Source of the DNA: Hyphococcus aureus
Lineage (GTDB): Bacteria > Pseudomonadota > Alphaproteobacteria > Caulobacterales > Parvularculaceae
Assembly (NCBI RefSeq): GCF_042643165.1
Contig: NZ_JBHRSH010000001.1
Span: forward strand, 62,001-126,000
DNA length: 64,000 bases
Direction: 5' to 3'
This document shows positions 42,152 to 50,195 of the stretch, one piece after another. Under the pieces are notes generated by a model. It was not told the origin of the DNA. It saw only the letters and a program-made list of their open reading frames with translations, and made no database searches. The position numbers were made by a program, and so were the translations under genes. Each line of letters begins with the position of its first letter. The first letter of the stretch is position 1.

Positions 42152-42323
42152 CGGACACGACAGCTTCACCATCATGCATAGACACGGCGTGTCTTTCGCC
42201 GTGTCTGCTTGGCCGGCGCTCGGTCCCGTCGTCGTGGCGGAGGCCGTGGGCCTAACTAGCGGTAGAAGGGCTTCCCCTTCCGCGAGCCCCGAAAGGCTCA
42301 AGGTCTAAAGACTTAATTCCGAC
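42116..42323 (-). ncRNA. Putative retron msr-msd RNA
   Basis: The minus-strand RNA is about 208 bases. An a1 element CGGAAUUA (42321-42314) is perfectly complementary to a2 UAAUUCCG (42125-42118), with two more G-U pairs outside. A G at 42312, two bases after a1, is where the branching guanosine is expected. Inside are hairpins GAGCC/GGCTC (42299-42284), GCGG..AAGGG/CCCTT..CCGC (42283-42259) and AGGCC/GGCCT (42253-42241), then an msd-like 10-bp stem AGACACGGCG/CGCCGTGTCT (42206-42180) with outer CACGAC/GTCGTG (42236-42231 with 42161-42156). Against the model, a2 is also the loop of a CTCTCAC/GTGAGAG hairpin, so the two foldings compete. Ends are approximate. Confidence 0.6.
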
Positions 42324-42337
42324 CCAAAGGGTATCGA

Positions 42338-42375
42338 ACCTCATGAATATGAGGTGAAAACAGATACAATTGCAA
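42338..42375 (-). promoter_or_regulatory. Retron promoter with palindromic operator
   Basis: On the minus strand, TTGCAA (42375-42370), an 18-base spacer and CATATT (42351-42346) form a plausible -35/-10 pair; the expected start (about 42339) is 16 bases before the a1 element. The palindrome ACCTCAT-N4-ATGAGGT (42338-42355) covers the -10, a likely operator for the XRE protein. Confidence 0.5.
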
Positions 42376-42376
42376 G

Positions 42377-42405
42377 AAAAAAAATCACTTTTAGTGAACT
42401 TTTTT
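42377..42405. terminator. Bidirectional terminator between the aldehyde dehydrogenase gene and the retron
   Basis: On the minus strand AAAAAAG-TTCACT-AAA-AGTGAT-TTTTTTT forms a stem of TCACT/AGTGA extended by A-T pairs with a long T-run. It lies 14 bases after the stop codon of the aldehyde dehydrogenase gene, so it ends that transcript just before the retron promoter. Confidence 0.8.
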
Positions 42406-42418
42406 CATCTCGTGCCCT

Positions 42419-43750
42419 CTACCCCTGATGCATGTAAACCGCGCGCTCATGGCTGAACGCCTTGAAGCCGAAGACGCCGTGATAGGAGCCGATACCGCTG
42501 GTGTTCACCCCGCCAAAGGGGAGCTGGCTTTCGAGATAGTGGGAGAAGACGCCATTGACCGTGACGCCGCCCGATGAGGTCCGGGCCAGCACCTTGTTCA
42601 CCGTGTCCTGATCCTTGCTATAGATATAAAGCGCCAGCGGTTTGTCGCGCGCCTCGATATAGCCGATCACCTCATCCATGGATGAGTAGGTCATCACCGG
42701 GATCAGGGGGCCGAAGATCTCCTCCTGCATGATTTTCATCTGCGGGGTGACGCCGGTCAGCATGGTCGGATGAACGGTCAGGTCTTCCGCCTCCAGCTCG
42801 CCGCCCGCGGCGACCGTCGCGCCCTTCGCCACCGCATCGTCAAACAGGCCTTTGACGCGGTCGAAATTGCGCTTGTTGACGATCTGGGCGATGTTTTCCT
42901 TGTTCAGCTTTCCATCCGTATAGAGATTTTCTTTCACCTTCGCGGCGAAGCCTTTGGTCAGGGCGTCTTTCTGGGCGTCTTTGACGAAGACATAATCGGG
43001 ACAGATACAAGCCTGACCGCCATTGAACTGTTTGGCCTGGGCGAGGTCGGCCGCGACCTTGTCGATATCGGCGCTCTCATCGACGATGACCGGCGACTTG
43101 CCGCCAAGCTCCAGCGTCACGGAGGCGAGGTTTTTCGCCGCCGCCGCCATCACCAGCTTGCCGACGCGCGGCGAGCCGGTGAAGAAAATATGGTTGAAGG
43201 GCAGCTCCAACAGCGCCTGCGCCACCGAGACATCGCCCTCGAACAGCGCCACTTCGTTTTCGTCGAACACCTCGCGGATGATCTTGCCGGCGATTTCGGC
43301 TGTGGCGGGGCACAGATCCGTCAGCTTGACCATGGCGCAATTGCCGGCAGCGACGGCGGCGGCGAGCGGGCCGAAGGTCAGCCCGAGGGGGAAATTCCAC
43401 GGCCCGAGGATCAGACAGACGCCGCGCGCCTCATGGGTGATTTTCGCCTTGTCGTCCGGATTGGACGCCGGCTGGATCATTTGCGGCTTCATCCACTCCT
43501 CAAGGCCGTCAATATTCATCTGGATGTTGCCCATCACGCCGCCGACCTCGGTCACGCGGATTTCAGCCTCCGGCTTGCGCGTGTCCGATTGCACCGCCGC
43601 GACGATGTCGTCGGCATGCGCCGCGACGGCGTCTTTCAGCTTGGCGAGCTTGGCTTTACGGGTCTGCGCGCTCGACGCCTTGATGTTCCACTGGTTTTCG
43701 CTTTGCAGGTCAAAGACGCGCTGAAGATCTGCTGGAGATGGGTTTTTCAT
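42419..43750 (-). CDS. Aldehyde dehydrogenase family protein
   Basis: The 443-residue enzyme has NAD-binding and catalytic signatures: LILGPWNFPLGLTFGPLAAA, the Glu in VTLELGGKSPVIVDES, the Cys in FNGGQACICPDYVFVKDAQK, and EEIFGPLIPVMTYSSMDEV. The YHGVFGFKAFSHERAVYMHQ end is typical of the coniferyl-aldehyde/fatty-aldehyde (class 3) group. It oxidises an aldehyde to the acid with NAD(P)+. ATG 43750 is chosen; 35 in-frame upstream residues look non-coding. It may be the last gene of a minus-strand run. Confidence 0.88.
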   Translation of the reverse strand: MKNPSPADLQRVFDLQSENQWNIKASSAQTRKAKLAKLKDAVAAHADDIVAAVQSDTRKPEAEIRVTEVGGVMGNIQMNIDGLEEWMKPQMIQPASNPDDKAKITHEARGVCLILGPWNFPLGLTFGPLAAAVAAGNCAMVKLTDLCPATAEIAGKIIREVFDENEVALFEGDVSVAQALLELPFNHIFFTGSPRVGKLVMAAAAKNLASVTLELGGKSPVIVDESADIDKVAADLAQAKQFNGGQACICPDYVFVKDAQKDALTKGFAAKVKENLYTDGKLNKENIAQIVNKRNFDRVKGLFDDAVAKGATVAAGGELEAEDLTVHPTMLTGVTPQMKIMQEEIFGPLIPVMTYSSMDEVIGYIEARDKPLALYIYSKDQDTVNKVLARTSSGGVTVNGVFSHYLESQLPFGGVNTSGIGSYHGVFGFKAFSHERAVYMHQG

Positions 43751-43885
43751 GGGGCTTGCCTCGTTCAATCTGTTGGTTTCAGCATAGCAAATCCGCGCCG
43801 TGCGGGGCTTGCCTAATCCTGAAGCGATAGTCGTGAAATCCTCCGCCGGCGCCAAATGGGCGCGCCTAAACGGAACGGCGCAGGC

Positions 43886-44500
43886 CTATTGCGCGGCGAC
43901 TTCGGCCCCGACCGGGCGCTTCTCGCCCGGCGGTTCATAGATCCGCCACGACCAGTAGTGATTGCCGCCGTCGCGCTCCGTCCGGGTCCAGCCGCTGCGG
44001 ACAAGCTGCCGGTCGATCATCCAGTTGAGATAGCCATGAGCGCAAAGCAGAACGTCGCCCTTCGCGGCGTGGTCTTCGAGACGCGTCGCGATTTCCGCAA
44101 CCCGGCCCCAGGTCTCGCGCTGATGCTCCACCCCCGGGGGCGCATAACCGAGGCTCCAGAGGATGCGCGAGACAACGCCCCACTGGCCGGGGCGCAGTTT
44201 CAGAAAATCCGGCCAGGGCGGCGGCGGCAGCGGCGCCTCCACGAAAATGGGGTCCGCCGGAACCTCCCTCGCGCCACCGGTCGCCTGCGCCGCGGTCTCG
44301 ATGGCGCGCGGCAAGGTCGAGGAAAGGACGGTCCTCGCCCCCTTTGCGAGTGCGATCAGCCCCTCGGGCGGGCGCTCATCGGGGTGCAGGCCGCTTTCGT
44401 CGTAACGCGCCCACCAGTCGCCATATTCGCGCGCGGTGATGGTCACATCGCGCGACAAATTTGGACGCCCATGGCGTGCGGTGATGATACGGCCGGTCAT
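43886..44500 (-). CDS. Histidine phosphatase family protein
   Basis: The 204-residue protein begins MTGRIITARHGRPNLSRDVT, with the RHG motif carrying the phospho-acceptor His, and has SSTLPRAIETAAQATGG and LLCAHGYLNWMIDRQ with the second His. These place it in the phosphoglycerate-mutase-like branch 1. The substrate is unknown. It lies 41 bases downstream of the histone-deacetylase-like gene on the same strand. Confidence 0.85.
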   Translation of the reverse strand: MTGRIITARHGRPNLSRDVTITAREYGDWWARYDESGLHPDERPPEGLIALAKGARTVLSSTLPRAIETAAQATGGAREVPADPIFVEAPLPPPPWPDFLKLRPGQWGVVSRILWSLGYAPPGVEHQRETWGRVAEIATRLEDHAAKGDVLLCAHGYLNWMIDRQLVRSGWTRTERDGGNHYWSWRIYEPPGEKRPVGAEVAAQ

Positions 44501-44541
44501 GACGTTACTGCTTTGCCCCAGCCGCCCTTATGGCGCGGTTT

Positions 44542-45471
44542 TCATCCGTCCATCAAGACGTTGACATGAGCGGCGACGCTGGCCGCCAGCGCTTTCAGAT
44601 CGTAACCGCCCTCGAGGATCGACACCAGCCGCCCGCCCGCCTTGTCCCGGGCAACCGCGGCGATCTCTCGCGTGACCCAGGCGAAATCATCCTCCGTCAG
44701 GGTCAACCCGCCCAAGGGGTCGGCTGCATGGGCGTCGAACCCGGCGGAGATGACAATCAGCTCCGGCCCGAAATCAGACAGGGCCGGCAATAATGTCTCG
44801 CCCCAGACCCGGCGAAAGGCGAGGCTTCCCTCCCCGCTTGCAAGCGGGGCGTTGGCGATATTGTCAAAGCCGCCGCGGTCACTGGCGCGGCCTGTCCCCG
44901 GATATTGCGGCCATTCATGGGACGAGGCGTAAAAGGCGTGTTCATTATGCCAGAAAGCGGCCTCGGTGCCGTTGCCGTGATGAACGTCGAAATCGACGAC
45001 GGCGACGCGTTTGGCTCCATGCGAAGCGCGCGCATGAAGCGCCGCGATGGCGGCGCCGTTGAACAGGCAAAAGCCCATCGCCCGTTCGGGCTCGGCGTGG
45101 TGTCCTGGCGGGCGGGCGGCGATAAACGCGTTCCTCGCCTCACCCTTATAAAGCGCATCCACCGCCGCACAGGCGCCGCCGGCGGCGCGCAAGCTTGCGT
45201 CAACGGAATGGGGTCCGGCGAAAGTGTCGGCGTCAAACTGAACAAGCCCCTCAGCGGGCGAATTGTCTTCAATGAGGTCGCGGAAGCGCTCAGGGTGGAC
45301 ACGCTCGACCTGTTCGGCGCTTGCGCGCGGCGGCGTACGCCGTTCAAGCGATGCGAAATCCTTGGACGCCAGCATCTTTTCAACAGCGGCGTAGCGGCCG
45401 GGATGCTCCACATGGCCGGGCGGCACTTCATGAGCGGCGAAAGAGGAGTGGGTGTATAAAAGCGTGGTCAT
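44542..45471 (-). CDS. Histone deacetylase family (acetoin utilisation/acetylpolyamine amidohydrolase-like) protein
   Basis: The 309-residue zinc hydrolase shows ARPPGHHAEPERAMGFCLFN with the catalytic His pair, VAVVDFDVHHGNGTEAAF with Zn Asp and His, SSHEWPQYPGTG, LIVISAGFDAHAADPLGGL and LEGGYDLKALAASVAAH. The family removes acetyl groups from polyamines, short acyl-amino compounds or proteins. It starts the minus-strand run with the histidine phosphatase and is divergent from the zinc-ribbon gene. Confidence 0.9.
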   Translation of the reverse strand: MTTLLYTHSSFAAHEVPPGHVEHPGRYAAVEKMLASKDFASLERRTPPRASAEQVERVHPERFRDLIEDNSPAEGLVQFDADTFAGPHSVDASLRAAGGACAAVDALYKGEARNAFIAARPPGHHAEPERAMGFCLFNGAAIAALHARASHGAKRVAVVDFDVHHGNGTEAAFWHNEHAFYASSHEWPQYPGTGRASDRGGFDNIANAPLASGEGSLAFRRVWGETLLPALSDFGPELIVISAGFDAHAADPLGGLTLTEDDFAWVTREIAAVARDKAGGRLVSILEGGYDLKALAASVAAHVNVLMDG

Positions 45472-45573
45472 AGCTTTGTTCTACCGCGCGCCCGGCCCCA
45501 TGAAAATGCGCCGCCCTAGGTTTTCAGCTCGAATGGCTTATAAGTCTGGGAAACGAAACCTCCCGGAGCGCCC

Positions 45574-45801
45574 ATGCCCCAATTCGATATGATCGTCATA
45601 GACCCCGAACGCGCCAAGGGCGTTGAGGTCGAAGAACACACGGCTGGAAAACCCTTACGCGAGGGCGGCGGCGACGAAACCTATCGCTGCGGCGGCTGCA
45701 AGACCAAGCTGCTTGTGAATGTGGGCCACCACGACGCCCATGGCGCGGTGATCAAATGCGGTAAATGCGGCAAGATCAACACCGAGCCGCATCACCACTA
45801 A
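45574..45801 (+). CDS. Small zinc-ribbon protein
   Basis: The 75-residue protein has two Cys pairs: YRCGGCKTKLLV and VIKCGKCGKINTEP. They are spaced by about 23 residues, as in zinc ribbons, and the protein ends in a His-rich tail (PHHH). The N-terminus (MPQFDMIVIDPERAKGVEVE) is acidic. Possibly a metal-binding regulator or a subunit, but I know no family. It converges with the MOSC gene (gap two bases). Confidence 0.7.
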   Translation: MPQFDMIVIDPERAKGVEVEEHTAGKPLREGGGDETYRCGGCKTKLLVNVGHHDAHGAVIKCGKCGKINTEPHHH

Positions 45802-45803
45802 TT

Positions 45804-46643
45804 CTACGCGAGCGGCCAGCCTTCGGGACGGCGCTCGATAATTTCAACCGCATCGCCGACGGCGAGAACGCCTTCTCCTAGCGGAGCCGCATTCCAGCCA
45901 AACAGAACAGCGCCTGACAGGTCCGAATGCGCCGACCGGCGCAGCATGTTGAGCGTCTTTAGGGGCTCACGCCCCAGTTTCTCGCCCGTCGCCGGGTCAA
46001 GAGTCGTCACAACGCACCGGTCGCATGGCTTTAGAAGCTCAATCTCAACGCCGCCAATGCGGATCACTTTCCAGAAATCCTCCGCCCACGGATCAGCGCC
46101 GTCAATGACGATGTTGGGACGGAAACAGGCCATGGACACGCCTTCGCCGCCATTCGCAACGATGGCTTCGTTAAGCGCCGCGAGCGACGCCGTCGTCGTA
46201 ACAAGCAGCGGATAACCGTCGGCGAAACTCACTGGCCGTGTATTGCCCCAATTGCCGGACGTCATGCGGCGCGAATCGTCATCCATATAAAACAGACGCA
46301 CAGCACGGTCCAGAACGCCGCACAACCAGTCGCTGGCGCCCTGCCCCGCGGCGGCGGCGCTCACCTGATCCTTCCAGACTGTGACTTGGCGCCGGTCGCC
46401 GCCCGCAGGCGGATCGACGACACACTCTGTTTCGCCGTCGGAAAGCCTGAGCGCCGCGCCCTCATATACCGCATCAATTTTCGCCAACACGGAACAGGTT
46501 CGCTGTGTCAGAAAACCACTCTCCCCATCGGTCACCAGCCAGCGGCGATCGCCGACAAGACCGCGCGTCTCGATACCCGCACGGTCCACATCAAGAGCCC
46601 GCATCGATTTGACCGGGTGGATATGTAGAGAAGCAACCTTCAC
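45804..46643 (-). CDS. MOSC domain-containing protein
   Basis: The 279-residue protein has an N-terminal MOSC_N beta-barrel (KVASLHIHPVKSMRALDVDR, RGLVGDRRWLVTDGESGFLT) and a C-terminal MOSC domain with FRPNIVIDG and the Cys in LLKPCDRCVVTTLDPATGEK. It belongs to the mARC/YcbX group of molybdenum-cofactor proteins that reduce N-hydroxylated compounds. A separate 2Fe-2S domain is absent. It overlaps no gene; the SDR gene ends one base upstream. Confidence 0.9.
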   Translation of the reverse strand: MKVASLHIHPVKSMRALDVDRAGIETRGLVGDRRWLVTDGESGFLTQRTCSVLAKIDAVYEGAALRLSDGETECVVDPPAGGDRRQVTVWKDQVSAAAAGQGASDWLCGVLDRAVRLFYMDDDSRRMTSGNWGNTRPVSFADGYPLLVTTTASLAALNEAIVANGGEGVSMACFRPNIVIDGADPWAEDFWKVIRIGGVEIELLKPCDRCVVTTLDPATGEKLGREPLKTLNMLRRSAHSDLSGAVLFGWNAAPLGEGVLAVGDAVEIIERRPEGWPLA

Positions 46644-47525
46644 CTAGCCCAGCATTCCCTTCATCAGGGTTTCCACGACACCCGGAGGCGGCGTGGAGGA
46701 GTCGGGAACAAAGAAATCCGGCGCCAGCTGCTTCGAAGGATCGACGCGGTATTTCTCAAAATCGGTCACGCCGTTTTCATAAAGGAACGTGTCGTCGATG
46801 ATGAAATTTCCGGTGAACTCCTTAGCGGATTTGGTAAAGATAAGATGCGCTGCATCGGACAGAATATCGACGCTGCGCGAAGCCTGCATCATGGCGTCTC
46901 CGCCAAGCGCGAATTTCACGGCCGCCGTTGCAATCGCCGTGCGCGGCCAAAGCGCATTGAAAGCGATGCCGTCGGTCTTAAATTCCGCCGCCATGCCGAG
47001 AACGCACATGGACATGCCATATTTCGCCATGGTGTAAGCAGTATGACCGGCAAACCATTTCGGGCTCATATCGAGCGGCGGCGACAACATCAGAACATGC
47101 GGGTTTTTCGCTTTCTTGAGATGCGGAATACAGGTCTTCGATGTCAGGAATGTCCCCCGCGCATTAATGGAATGCATCAGGTCCCACCGCTTCATCTCGG
47201 TGGCTTCGGTTCCCGTCAGAGAAATCGCCGAAGCATTATTGATGCAAATGTCGATGCCGCCGAATTTTTCGACCGTCGCGTCTACCGCTGCCTGAACCTG
47301 ATCCTCATGGCGGATATCGCACACGATCGGCAGCGCCTTGCCGCCCGCCGCTTCGATTTCCTCCGCCGCCGTATAGATCGTTCCCGGCAGGTGTTTGTGA
47401 GGCTCGGCGGATTTGGCGGCGATGGCGATATTGGCGCCGTCTTTCGCCGCCCTTAGCGCTATCGCCAGACCTATGCCGCGGCTTGCGCCAGTGATGAATA
47501 GTGTTTTGTTCTTCAAATCTGTCAT
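46644..47525 (-). CDS. Short-chain dehydrogenase/reductase (HSDL2-like)
   Basis: The 293-residue protein has the NAD(P) motif LFITGASRGIGLAIALRAAK, the NNAS loop in CINNASAISLTGTEATEMKR, and the YxxxK pair in GHTAYTMAKYGMSMC. The C-terminal FIIDDTFLYENGVTDFEKYR is typical of HSDL2-type SDRs. It would oxidise or reduce a hydroxy/keto substrate, perhaps acyl-linked. The same-strand neighbour is the MOSC gene. Confidence 0.88.
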   Translation of the reverse strand: MTDLKNKTLFITGASRGIGLAIALRAAKDGANIAIAAKSAEPHKHLPGTIYTAAEEIEAAGGKALPIVCDIRHEDQVQAAVDATVEKFGGIDICINNASAISLTGTEATEMKRWDLMHSINARGTFLTSKTCIPHLKKAKNPHVLMLSPPLDMSPKWFAGHTAYTMAKYGMSMCVLGMAAEFKTDGIAFNALWPRTAIATAAVKFALGGDAMMQASRSVDILSDAAHLIFTKSAKEFTGNFIIDDTFLYENGVTDFEKYRVDPSKQLAPDFFVPDSSTPPPGVVETLMKGMLG

Positions 47526-47591
47526 GGGTTGTCTCCTCGCGAGACGCAGACTAGCCGCACCTGCGAGGCATGCAACAGAATTTGGCGCCCC

Positions 47592-47819
47592 TTATTGAGA
47601 CCGCATCATACAACAACAGCCAATCGCGCAACAGGCTTCGTCCAGCGACCTCACACGCACAATCCTCTGCCTCAATATGCCGGGACTATCCCCGCCCGGC
47701 TGTTTTTTTGAGAACCCGATCGCGACATGATCCTTCATGATTGCCGAGGCGAAACCATGAGAATCGATATGATTCTTGATTTCCGCCAGCTGCGACATGT
47801 CGCGAGACTCTACGAACAT
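47592..47819 (-). CDS. Small protein with Cys-rich C-terminus, unknown function
   Basis: The 75-residue ORF starts after an AAAGGAAAGATA site and reads MFVESRDMSQLAEIKNHIDS, then AIMKDHVAIGFSKKQPGG and a C-terminal Arg region with the cysteine cluster ACCAIGCCCMM. The clean start site, non-GC-biased codons and lack of overlap with a real gene support it. No family is recognised. Cys clustering suggests metal or redox binding. Confidence 0.45.
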   Translation of the reverse strand: MFVESRDMSQLAEIKNHIDSHGFASAIMKDHVAIGFSKKQPGGDSPGILRQRIVRVRSLDEACCAIGCCCMMRSQ

Positions 47820-47987
47820 TATCTTTCCTTTCCGATGGAGGGTTGAAAGCGAGATCGTTTCTTCCGCACTTACACATTAGAACGTGCGCAATGCAACACA
47901 GAAATCGATCATCTTTTTGTGTAACGGCTATATTCGCGATTATGAAAAATTTTACATGAAACAACGATCAAAGTTGTGTCGCGAGTC

Positions 47988-48938
47988 TTAAAATGAGTTT
48001 CCCGTTTCGATGCAGGACGGATAGTGAATTTTCAAAATATCCATGCGGGGCGGGACACGAAAGCGCATGGGCAAACCCACCATGCCTGTGCCTGAGGTTG
48101 TAAAAATTTGAACATCCCCAACGGCTCGCAAACCATAAGCCGCATCACCGCAGACGCCTGTTACCGCGCAAGTCAGAAACGGCAATTGAATCTGTCCGCC
48201 ATGGGTGTGCCCACCGACAAGAAGGTCGGCCGTCATGTCGGTGCGGAGATCCTTAATCGTCGCCGGATTATGGGTGAGAACGACGCGCGGCGCGCTTTGC
48301 GGCGCTGTCAGAAGAGACAATTTTTGGCGATGATCCCATTGGTCGGAAAGCGCAACAAGTTCTAGCGTAAATTTGCTGTTGGAAAGCCGCAGCGCCTGAT
48401 TATCGATCAAACGCACACCTGCTCGCGGCAAGGCTTCATTCAAAGCCGTACGAAAATCTGGTCCGGGGAGGCCAAGATCGTGATTGCCCAACACGGCGAA
48501 CACAGGCGCGCGTATGGTTTCAAGGGCTGCAAAAGTTTCAGGATATTTCTCGGGATCGAGAAAATATATGAAATCGCCCGCAATCAGAACGAAATCAGCA
48601 TTTGCAGCGTCGACGCGACGGGCTATTCGGTCAATGGGCATGGCGTTTCCGAATAGACCGTTGTGCGTATCGGAAAAGACCACGACCCGCACCGCGCCGG
48701 ATGAGGCCCCACATGTTTCCAAAGCGATTTCGTGCTCGGCCGTCAGCAGAATGCGCGGCTCAACAAAGCGGGCGTAAGCAAGGCAGGATATGCAGAAAAG
48801 AAAAAGCGCGGCGCCGGCGCGAAAAGCGCCTTTTCTTTTCACTATCAGCCACACACAAACAGGCGCAACCGGGACATAAAGCCAGCTCGCATAAAAAATC
48901 GCGAGCTTCACATATTCAAAAACGCCGAGGCCGGTCAT
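47988..48938 (-). CDS. Membrane-anchored metallophosphoesterase
   Basis: The 316-residue protein has two N-terminal membrane segments (about residues 8-28 and 35-52) and then a metallophosphoesterase domain. Metal ligands are seen in VVFSDTHNGLFGN, LIAGDFIYFLDPEK, AVLGNHDLGLPG, VVLTHNPATIKDL and LLVGGHTHGGQIQLPF. The layout matches YaeI/LpxH-like phosphodiesterases acting on a phospholipid or nucleotide, with the active site facing outward or at the membrane. Substrate unknown. Confidence 0.87.
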   Translation of the reverse strand: MTGLGVFEYVKLAIFYASWLYVPVAPVCVWLIVKRKGAFRAGAALFLFCISCLAYARFVEPRILLTAEHEIALETCGASSGAVRVVVFSDTHNGLFGNAMPIDRIARRVDAANADFVLIAGDFIYFLDPEKYPETFAALETIRAPVFAVLGNHDLGLPGPDFRTALNEALPRAGVRLIDNQALRLSNSKFTLELVALSDQWDHRQKLSLLTAPQSAPRVVLTHNPATIKDLRTDMTADLLVGGHTHGGQIQLPFLTCAVTGVCGDAAYGLRAVGDVQIFTTSGTGMVGLPMRFRVPPRMDILKIHYPSCIETGNSF

Positions 48939-48983
48939 GGCGGCCTTCCTGCCTCACTTTTACGGCTGCAATAGGGCGGCTAG

Positions 48984-50195
48984 TTAAAGCCGGCGCTTCT
49001 TGCGCGCCTGCTCAACCTCTTCCCAGACTCTAAGCGCGTTGGCTCCAAGAATCTTTTCAATCGACGCTTCATCATAGCCGCGAGCGAGGAGACCGTCGAT
49101 CAGCACCGGATAGGAAGATACGTCCTTCAGTCCCACAGGCAGGCTGTCGCCGACGCCGTCATAATCCGTGCCTAGGCCCACATGATCGATCCCCGCGATT
49201 TCAACGGCCCTGTCGATGTGGTTCACAACATCATCCAGTGTTGCGAAGGGATAGGGATGCGCATCAAGCCAGGCGGCGTTAAACGCCTGCGCCTCTTCAC
49301 CGGACATGGCCCGGCCCAGTTTTTCTTCTTCAACCTTCTTCGCGGCGTCGCGCGGAGCGGAATAGGTGTTCGCGGCCTCGTTCAAGAAAGACGAGCCGTA
49401 ATTAATCATCACGACGCCGCCATTTTCGGCGATCTTTTTAACAAGATCATCCGACAGATTGCGCTCCCAGTCCGGCGTGAAATGCCGCAGCGACGAATGC
49501 GAAGCGATGACCGGCGCGCGCGTGGTCGCAAGCGCATCTTCAATCGCAGCGTCGGAGAGATGGCTGACATCGACCATAATCCCAAAATCATTCATGGCGC
49601 GCACCAGCTCGAAGCCAAAGGGAGAAAGCCCATCCCACTTCTTGTTCTCATCATAGGATGAGTCAGAAATATGATTGGCCTTGGAATGGGCGAGCGTGAT
49701 GTAACGAACGCCGCGATCATAAAAATGTTTCAGATTTGAAAGATCGCCTTCGATCGGGGACCCGTTCTCCATGCCGAGCGGCATGGCGATTTTACCTTCC
49801 GCAAAAATGCGCCGCACATCTTTCGGGCTGTACGCAATTTCATATTTGTCCGGATATTGGGCGGCGACGCCTTCCATGAGGCCGATAAGAATGTCTGCGC
49901 GCGCCCGGGCGCCGCCTTTTTCTTCATAATCCGCCGCGACATAAATCGACATGAAGGGGGCATCGAGCCCGCCTGCTTTCGCTCTAGCGTAATCGAAGTC
50001 GACCGTCTTTTCGCCGGCGGCTATATCCGCCCCCGCCTCAGCGATGGTCGACGGGGCGTCCACATGGCCGTCAATGATCACATATTTATGGGCGATCTCC
50101 ACAGCGCGCGCTGAAGGCTCCGCCTGAGCGGCGATGGGGGCGACGGCGAGGATTGAGGCTGCGCCAGAAAAAAGACAGGCGGCGAGGGTTTTCAT
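48984..50195 (-). CDS. Membrane dipeptidase (peptidase M19)
   Basis: The 403-residue exported protein has a signal peptide (MKTLAACLFSGAASILAVAP, cleavage near AQA-EPS). The M19 zinc site appears as IIDGHVDAPST (HxD), DVSHLSDAAIEDAL, VIASHSSLRHF and GIDHVGLGTDYDGVGD. The family cleaves dipeptides, including D-residue and dehydro forms. ATG 50195 is preferred to GTG/ATG 50201. Confidence 0.9.
   Translation of the reverse strand: MKTLAACLFSGAASILAVAPIAAQAEPSARAVEIAHKYVIIDGHVDAPSTIAEAGADIAAGEKTVDFDYARAKAGGLDAPFMSIYVAADYEEKGGARARADILIGLMEGVAAQYPDKYEIAYSPKDVRRIFAEGKIAMPLGMENGSPIEGDLSNLKHFYDRGVRYITLAHSKANHISDSSYDENKKWDGLSPFGFELVRAMNDFGIMVDVSHLSDAAIEDALATTRAPVIASHSSLRHFTPDWERNLSDDLVKKIAENGGVVMINYGSSFLNEAANTYSAPRDAAKKVEEEKLGRAMSGEEAQAFNAAWLDAHPYPFATLDDVVNHIDRAVEIAGIDHVGLGTDYDGVGDSLPVGLKDVSSYPVLIDGLLARGYDEASIEKILGANALRVWEEVEQARKKRRL

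Noticed and set aside
42320..42350. GGTTCGATACC on the minus strand looks like a tRNA T-arm
   Set aside because: No matching D-arm, anticodon arm or acceptor stem could be built around it, so it is not a tRNA; it lies in the leader of the putative retron RNA.
47686..47964. 92-codon minus-strand frame overlapping the small Cys-cluster ORF
   Set aside because: No ribosome binding site and the translation looks like a shifted frame of the better-supported ORF at 47592-47819.
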